Under the pieces are notes generated by a model. That model was not told the origin of the DNA. It was given only the letters and a program-made list of their open reading frames with translations, and ran no database searches. The position numbers and the translations under genes are program-made. DNA of 64,000 bases from Mesostigma viride (lineage: Eukaryota > Streptophyta > Mesostigmatophyceae > Mesostigmatales > Mesostigmataceae): the NCBI GenBank assembly GCA_009746045.1, contig RPFO01000076.1, positions 4,129,433 through 4,193,432 on the forward strand, written 5' to 3'. Shown here in pieces: positions 59,749 to 64,000 of this stretch (position 1 is the first letter of the stretch; the number at the start of each line of letters is the position of its first letter).

Positions 59749-62442
59749 CTACTCTGGCCCTCCCCCCTTGGAGGCCATGAGCCCACGAAGCAAAGGGTAT
59801 TGCAGCTCAGCCTTCTCCTCCAGCTTGGTGAGAGCATCTGCAGGGTTGTCCACGCCAGCCACATGTTCAATGTTAGCTAAGCAAGACATTTCCTTGAGCA
59901 ACAAATAATCAAGGTCCCTGCTCCTGGCCAGCTGCCTGTGCACAAACTGCACCATGCCCATGCTGTCAGTTCTTACCAGTGTGTGCATCTGCAACCGACA
60001 GGAAGCCACTTGACATAGCTGGTAAAATAGCTCCCTCAAGTAAAGAGCAGTATGAAGCCCTTCACAGATTGCCCTGCACTCAGCAATGTCACTGCTGGGA
60101 GTTACCCTGTTTTGCAACCGACTGTACCAGCAGACCAGAGAGGACTGTTCCTGCACCAGGGATATTAATGCTGCTGCACGGCCCCTGACCTCTGTGACCT
60201 TCCTACTATCCATAGAACTGTCCACATAGAGCATCATGTCAAAAGGCCTGTACAAATCCAAAGGACCCAGCATGAGAGGGGGAGACATGCGAACAGCCTC
60301 TACCACTCTCTCAGCACCCACCTCAACCAGTTGGGAATCGGTCAACCGACTCAGTACCAACAGGTCAGGAGCACAAATGCTGGCCAGCCATGCCAACATA
60401 CCTCGTATTGTTGCACATCTGGCCTGGGTGATGGGCTCCTGCAAGGCATCTATGATCTGCTGAGGATAATCCTTACCACCCTCCAGCTGGATGGACCATG
60501 TACCCTGCTGATGGACCAAGGTCGCCTGCATTCCACAAAACACCATGGGCTCATTCTCAACCATGTACTGGATCTTACCCAGTTCAAACCGTTTCTGGAT
60601 CCTGGCCAGAGTCAACTCTTGCCAAGTGGGATGGCCCAGGAGATGCAGATCATCACCATGCAGGGAGGCAAACGCTGGCAGCCCCTCATAGCTACCCTGA
60701 AACAGACAAGGATCAACTGGAGAGACTGAGAGACCACAGACAGACCTGAGGTACTTCTCCAAGCTCTTCCTCCAGATGATGGGACTCGATCTAAGGCCTT
60801 CCACGCCTTTGAGAATCCTCAAATACCTCGTCTTCAGCTCTGCCCTCCACACTGCAGGCACCTTAACAAAGAAAGGGGGTATTGTGCGCCAAGTATCCTG
60901 TGCTTCCTGCTGATCACCCTTAAGAAAAGCCCTCTTGAAATCTACCAACACAGAGCTATAGGGTATCCCCTTCTGCAGAAAAGACAAGTAAATGCACAAC
61001 AAAATCCTCCATGTATCATGCAGCATCCCTGGTGTGTAAAGCTCCTCATCTGCTAACTGTCCAGTGCCATGGTACTCAGTCACAACTGGTCTAACATGTG
61101 GCACCTGCACGCCATCTACCTCCTTGAGCTTGAGGACAAACAATCTGAGCAGCTGGTGATCCTCAGGGAGGACATCCACAGGCTCTGCACAGTTGGCAAC
61201 TATCCACTCATGCCCAGAAGCAACAAAGCCAAGAGTCCATGCCTTAGCCATCTTGGGGCTTTGCATCATCTCCACTAGCTTGCGCCAAGGTACAGGACTC
61301 GTTCCTGGGATCTGGTACCTCTGCACACCCAACTCACGTGGGTCAAACGTAGTAGGGAGGATCAGCAGGTCCCCAGCAATGGGCTCCTTTGTATCAGGAC
61401 CCTCTGCCTCTAGACCCCTCACAGCCCTTACAGCCACACTAAGACCCTGGGAGTAGCGATATCTCTGCAAGGGAAGGCGGCCCTGCCCTTCTAATGCTAG
61501 CTCCTCAGAGGATATCCTCACCCCTGGTAAGCACAAGAAGTTCTGACCTAGAATGGCAGGCCCCTGATACCCTTCAACACACTGAACGTGGTGGGCCCCC
61601 AGGATAGGCACACTCACTTCTCCCAAGATCTTCATGGACACATTCCCAGAGAAATCAGACACAGCTAGGCAGCTAGGGGATGACCACTGCAAGCCTGCAG
61701 CATCCTCTACCCTTAGAATGGACACCTGTGAGTTGGTATCCACTTCTAGTGCTGGTGCCCCACATGACCCCCATCCCGTGAGCTTAGATACCTTGGGATC
61801 ACGCTTGCTGTTCTGCAGAGCTCGAATGATGTCCGCCATAAGCAGCCCCCTGGACTGTGGTGCAGCCCTGGCCACCTCTGGCCTTGTGACAGACGTCTCA
61901 GCAGACTCCTGCTCACCCTCATCCATCCAGGACAGACCATAATCCAAGCATGGTGGGTTAGCATCTGCTGCCTGGCTCTCATCCTGCTCATCTCCCTCCA
62001 AGGGAGGATCAGGGCCGTCTTCAGGCCAGATTGCAGTTGGCCTTCTCTCCTTGACGTGAGCCCAGGATAGCCTGTACACGTGCTTGGGATTACTCTCCAA
62101 AGCCACCAGACAAGAATGGTTAGCTTCCTCAACATGGGTTACCTGCCCATCTTGCCACTTGCCACGCTTGCCTGGTAATGACGGTTCCTTCCACATCCTG
62201 ACCCTCAGTCCCACCTGGGGCCTCAGCATTTTCCAACCCTTGTCCTTACGCCTCAATCTGGAAAACACCCTGTCTGCCTTCTTCAGGCAGGCTGCCACCA
62301 CGTCCTGTGATAGCATACCAAACTGCAATGCCAGGGGAGAGACTGCCACACCATCATAGTAATAGGTTACCCTGTGGTTAAGCTGCTCCTCAATCCCCTT
62401 ACACCAAGCTGCTTTCTCTAGAGCTGATGCCACAACAGGCAC
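59749..62442 (-). CDS. Copia III pol: integrase C-terminal part, retropepsin-like domain, RT, RNase H
   Basis: 897 codons in one frame, the best-preserved copy of this family. Integrase C-terminal region (VRMWKEPSLPGKRGKW, YRLSWAHVKER). Retropepsin-like domain: LEVDTNSQVSILR (Asp codon complement of 61738-61740), SVPILGAHHVQCVEGY, AILGQNFLCLPG. RT: VRPVVTEYHGTGQL, DFKRAFLKGD, GVEGLRSSPIIWRKSLEK, LHGDDLHLLG (HGDD complement of 60650-60661). RNase H: YVDSSMDSRKV, AECRAICEGL, RTDSMGMVQF, NPADALTK. The continuous frame shows integrase, protease and RT are one polypeptide in this order. Confidence 0.93.
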   Translation of the reverse strand: MPVVASALEKAAWCKGIEEQLNHRVTYYYDGVAVSPLALQFGMLSQDVVAACLKKADRVFSRLRRKDKGWKMLRPQVGLRVRMWKEPSLPGKRGKWQDGQVTHVEEANHSCLVALESNPKHVYRLSWAHVKERRPTAIWPEDGPDPPLEGDEQDESQAADANPPCLDYGLSWMDEGEQESAETSVTRPEVARAAPQSRGLLMADIIRALQNSKRDPKVSKLTGWGSCGAPALEVDTNSQVSILRVEDAAGLQWSSPSCLAVSDFSGNVSMKILGEVSVPILGAHHVQCVEGYQGPAILGQNFLCLPGVRISSEELALEGQGRLPLQRYRYSQGLSVAVRAVRGLEAEGPDTKEPIAGDLLILPTTFDPRELGVQRYQIPGTSPVPWRKLVEMMQSPKMAKAWTLGFVASGHEWIVANCAEPVDVLPEDHQLLRLFVLKLKEVDGVQVPHVRPVVTEYHGTGQLADEELYTPGMLHDTWRILLCIYLSFLQKGIPYSSVLVDFKRAFLKGDQQEAQDTWRTIPPFFVKVPAVWRAELKTRYLRILKGVEGLRSSPIIWRKSLEKYLRSVCGLSVSPVDPCLFQGSYEGLPAFASLHGDDLHLLGHPTWQELTLARIQKRFELGKIQYMVENEPMVFCGMQATLVHQQGTWSIQLEGGKDYPQQIIDALQEPITQARCATIRGMLAWLASICAPDLLVLSRLTDSQLVEVGAERVVEAVRMSPPLMLGPLDLYRPFDMMLYVDSSMDSRKVTEVRGRAAALISLVQEQSSLVCWYSRLQNRVTPSSDIAECRAICEGLHTALYLRELFYQLCQVASCRLQMHTLVRTDSMGMVQFVHRQLARSRDLDYLLLKEMSCLANIEHVAGVDNPADALTKLEEKAELQYPLLRGLMASKGGGPE

Positions 62443-63324
62443 ACTCTAGCTGCTAGCACCACTGTTTTTACTTCACGTATAGATCTCTCTACAGCTCCCT
62501 GCTGCCCATGGCACTAGGGACCACTACCAACTTACAAGGAAGCTGGTCAGCCAGCTTGATCAAGCAGTCAAACTGCAAGTCAGCTTGCACCTTGGTGTAC
62601 ACCCCAAAGCCTGGCAACAAAGACTGGAGACCCATCAACAGCTGATGCTCCTGCATTCCAGGAAGAATGGTCAGCAACCTATATCTGCTAAACCTATCCA
62701 CCCCACCAACAGATACATGCCCCTGATGTGTTGGATGTCCACCTGGATATCCCCCGCTCTCTAGCAGGTTCTCTGGCATGGGACTGTGGGAGGCGAACAG
62801 CATTCTCCTGACAGACACAATTCTGAGCAGCTGCACTGCAGGCCTCTAGCAAAGGCTCCTTGCCAATCTTCCAAGCAAACATCTCTGCCTGCTTAGAGTG
62901 ACCAAAGATATGGTGTAGAGTGTTTCCAGCCTGAGCATAGCTCAACCCCCTGTCAGCCTGGCTGCACAGAGAGGAACGTGACAAAGACTGTGTGCTTGGG
63001 ATAGCACGACCCACCTGCTGTTCTCTTGCTCCAGGGACCTCCTCCAAGGTAGCTCGGCTCCCAGAGCCAGCCCCGTTCCCACAGAAGCTGCAGGTCCTTC
63101 CAGTCTGGCGCTTGACTCCCAGAGTCAACCCCAACAACTGGAGACCCTGCACCTGCCACAGGCACAGGGAATTCCACTGCTGCAGCAGCGTTATTGCAAT
63201 CATTGAGTGGAAGCACCTCATCATTCCCAACCCCTTGCTGCTGCACAAGAGGACACCCATTACTATGTACAACTGTTCGTCCCACTAGGGGTGATTGACT
63301 ATTTACAGGGGACAACATCTCAAG
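62443..63324 (-). pseudogene. Copia III gag-pol linker and integrase N-terminal part (frameshifted)
   Basis: Immediately after the in-frame UGA: LEMLSPVNSQSPL.., a linker matching copia II around NDEVLPLNDC. A frame change near 63000 leads to the zinc domain (LHHIFGHSKQAEMFAWKIG..CVC). Another near 62700 leads to VDRFSRYRLLTILPG and VQADLQFDCL (second Asp). A last one near 62500 lies before GQQGAVERSI, whose Glu codon survives (complement of 62487-62489). Confidence 0.8.
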
Positions 63325-63327
63325 TCA
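63325..63327 (-). promoter_or_regulatory. In-frame UGA between gag and pol of copia III (readthrough candidate)
   Basis: Minus strand: AAG CCA TGA CTT GAG ATG in the frame of the knuckle, followed by open pol-linker sequence. Equivalent to TGA CTA at 36877 in copia II. Confidence 0.6.
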
Positions 63328-63840
63328 TGGCTTACCCACCTGGCCAGAGCCTGCTCCAGCAGACTTGGCCTGGTCTGGGCAGTCACGTCGCCAATGACCC
63401 GTCCTGCCACATCCAAAGCACTTGTCATCCTTCCCAGCAGCAGCCTTCTTCAGGCCACCCTGGTTCTGGCTGCTCTGACTGGCCTGGGTGCCCTGGCCCT
63501 GGCTCTTGCCTTGCCCTTGGCCACCCTTGTTCTGCTGACCACCCTGGTGACCACCAGCCTGCTGCTGACCCTTGCCTTTGGATCCCTGCTGCTGGCCCTT
63601 GCCACCTGGTTACCATTCTGCCTGCGCCTGTTAGCCTCTGACGCTACTAGGCCTGGGATCTACCTGAGCACCCTGCCCAGGGGCATCACCATGGACCTGA
63701 TGAGCGGAGGCTGAAGGGGCACAGTCACCTGGATGCTTGCAAGCAGCATTGTCAGATGGACGGATGTTAAAATACTTTTTGCAAGCTGGACGTCCCATCT
63801 GTCTGATCAGCAACATCCTAGCTGCATTTCTCCCATACAT
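63328..63840 (-). CDS. Copia III gag C-terminal part (partial)
   Basis: Gln/Gly-rich tail and CCHC knuckle CFGCGRTGHWRRDC (complement of 63379-63420), ending at UGA 63325-63327. Upstream of about 63640 the frame is unclear and homology to copia II gag is weak. Confidence 0.7.
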
Positions 63841-64000
63841 CAGCCCATGCGATCAGAAGTAATCTGCCACTGCTCTGTCGCAGATTGAAGCATGCTTGGC
63901 CCTTTCTCCCTGATCGTGTGAGCGTGCAGCTCCTAGCTACTGCCCTGATCTCAAAGGTATCATAGCTGAGCTTATAGTGATTAGTGAGGTTGAGTATATT
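63841..64000. other. Presumed upstream gag region of copia III, not resolved
   Basis: No clear reading frame match to copia II gag was found in this last stretch. Confidence 0.3.

Larger units (their letters stand above)
58108..64000 (-). mobile_element. Copia III, same family as copia II, truncated by the window end
   Basis: On the minus strand: gag end, in-frame UGA, integrase, retropepsin-like domain, RT, RNase H, 3' UTR and 3' LTR. LTR start and polypurine tract match copia II; coding regions are clearly homologous but diverged. The 5' LTR and gag start lie beyond 64000. Confidence 0.88.

Overview
This 64 kb window is nuclear DNA from a eukaryote and consists almost entirely of nested transposable elements. 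No host gene could be recognised. The evidence for a eukaryote is spliceosomal introns (GT..AG with polypyrimidine tracts) in a CACTA-type transposase, Ty3/gypsy chromoviruses with chromodomains, Ty1/copia elements with LTRs and 5-bp target duplications, and hairpin MITE-like repeats. An algal, protist or plant lineage seems likely, but I cannot name the organism from this sequence.

Layout from left to right: (1) 1-1678, part of a non-autonomous terminal-inverted-repeat element (T1), with a second, essentially gapless copy (T2) at 20993-22699. (2) 3057-5868 (-), decayed gypsy A, in which integrase/chromodomain runs directly into gag. (3) 5898-12051 (+), copia I, a complete insertion with LTRs that look identical and TSD ACGCC. 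(4) 12052-14279, no gene, but many CCATCGG-type motifs including a 36-bp tandem array. (5) 14280-18459 (-), gypsy B (gag, PR-RT-RNase H, integrase missing), followed by a hairpin/MITE cluster, a glutamine-rich ORF and an ORF with an RNase H1 N-terminal (viroplasmin-like) domain. (6) 23131-32067 (+), a Tnp2/CACTA transposase gene whose exons are separated by a complex of large inverted and direct repeats. (7) 32140-47696 (-), gypsy C, split by copia II (33855-42022, +, TSD TATACG or TATAC) and by a composite TG..CA element (42473-45249, TSD ATTGT). (8) 49003-57673 (+), gypsy D, a nearly complete chromovirus with TSD AGCTA. (9) 58108-end (-), copia III, same family as copia II and running off the window.

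The most notable biology is in the copia elements. In all three copies a retropepsin-like domain lies between integrase and reverse transcriptase instead of between gag and integrase. The RT active site reads HGDD rather than YVDD. In copia II and III gag and pol are in the same frame, separated by one UGA followed by CU(A/U); in copia II the context is exactly UGA-CUAG, a known readthrough context. Copia II also carries an unrecognised ORF ahead of gag. Three gypsy elements carry a G-rich tract at the RNase H/integrase junction; in A and C it is an identical G8AG4, resembling the 3' polypurine tract of gypsy D.

Most ORFs are broken by frameshifts. In the youngest elements (copia I, copia II, gypsy D) nearly all frame changes fit single missing bases, so assembly error must be considered beside real decay. 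All calls come from reading sequence and translations by eye; no database search was run.
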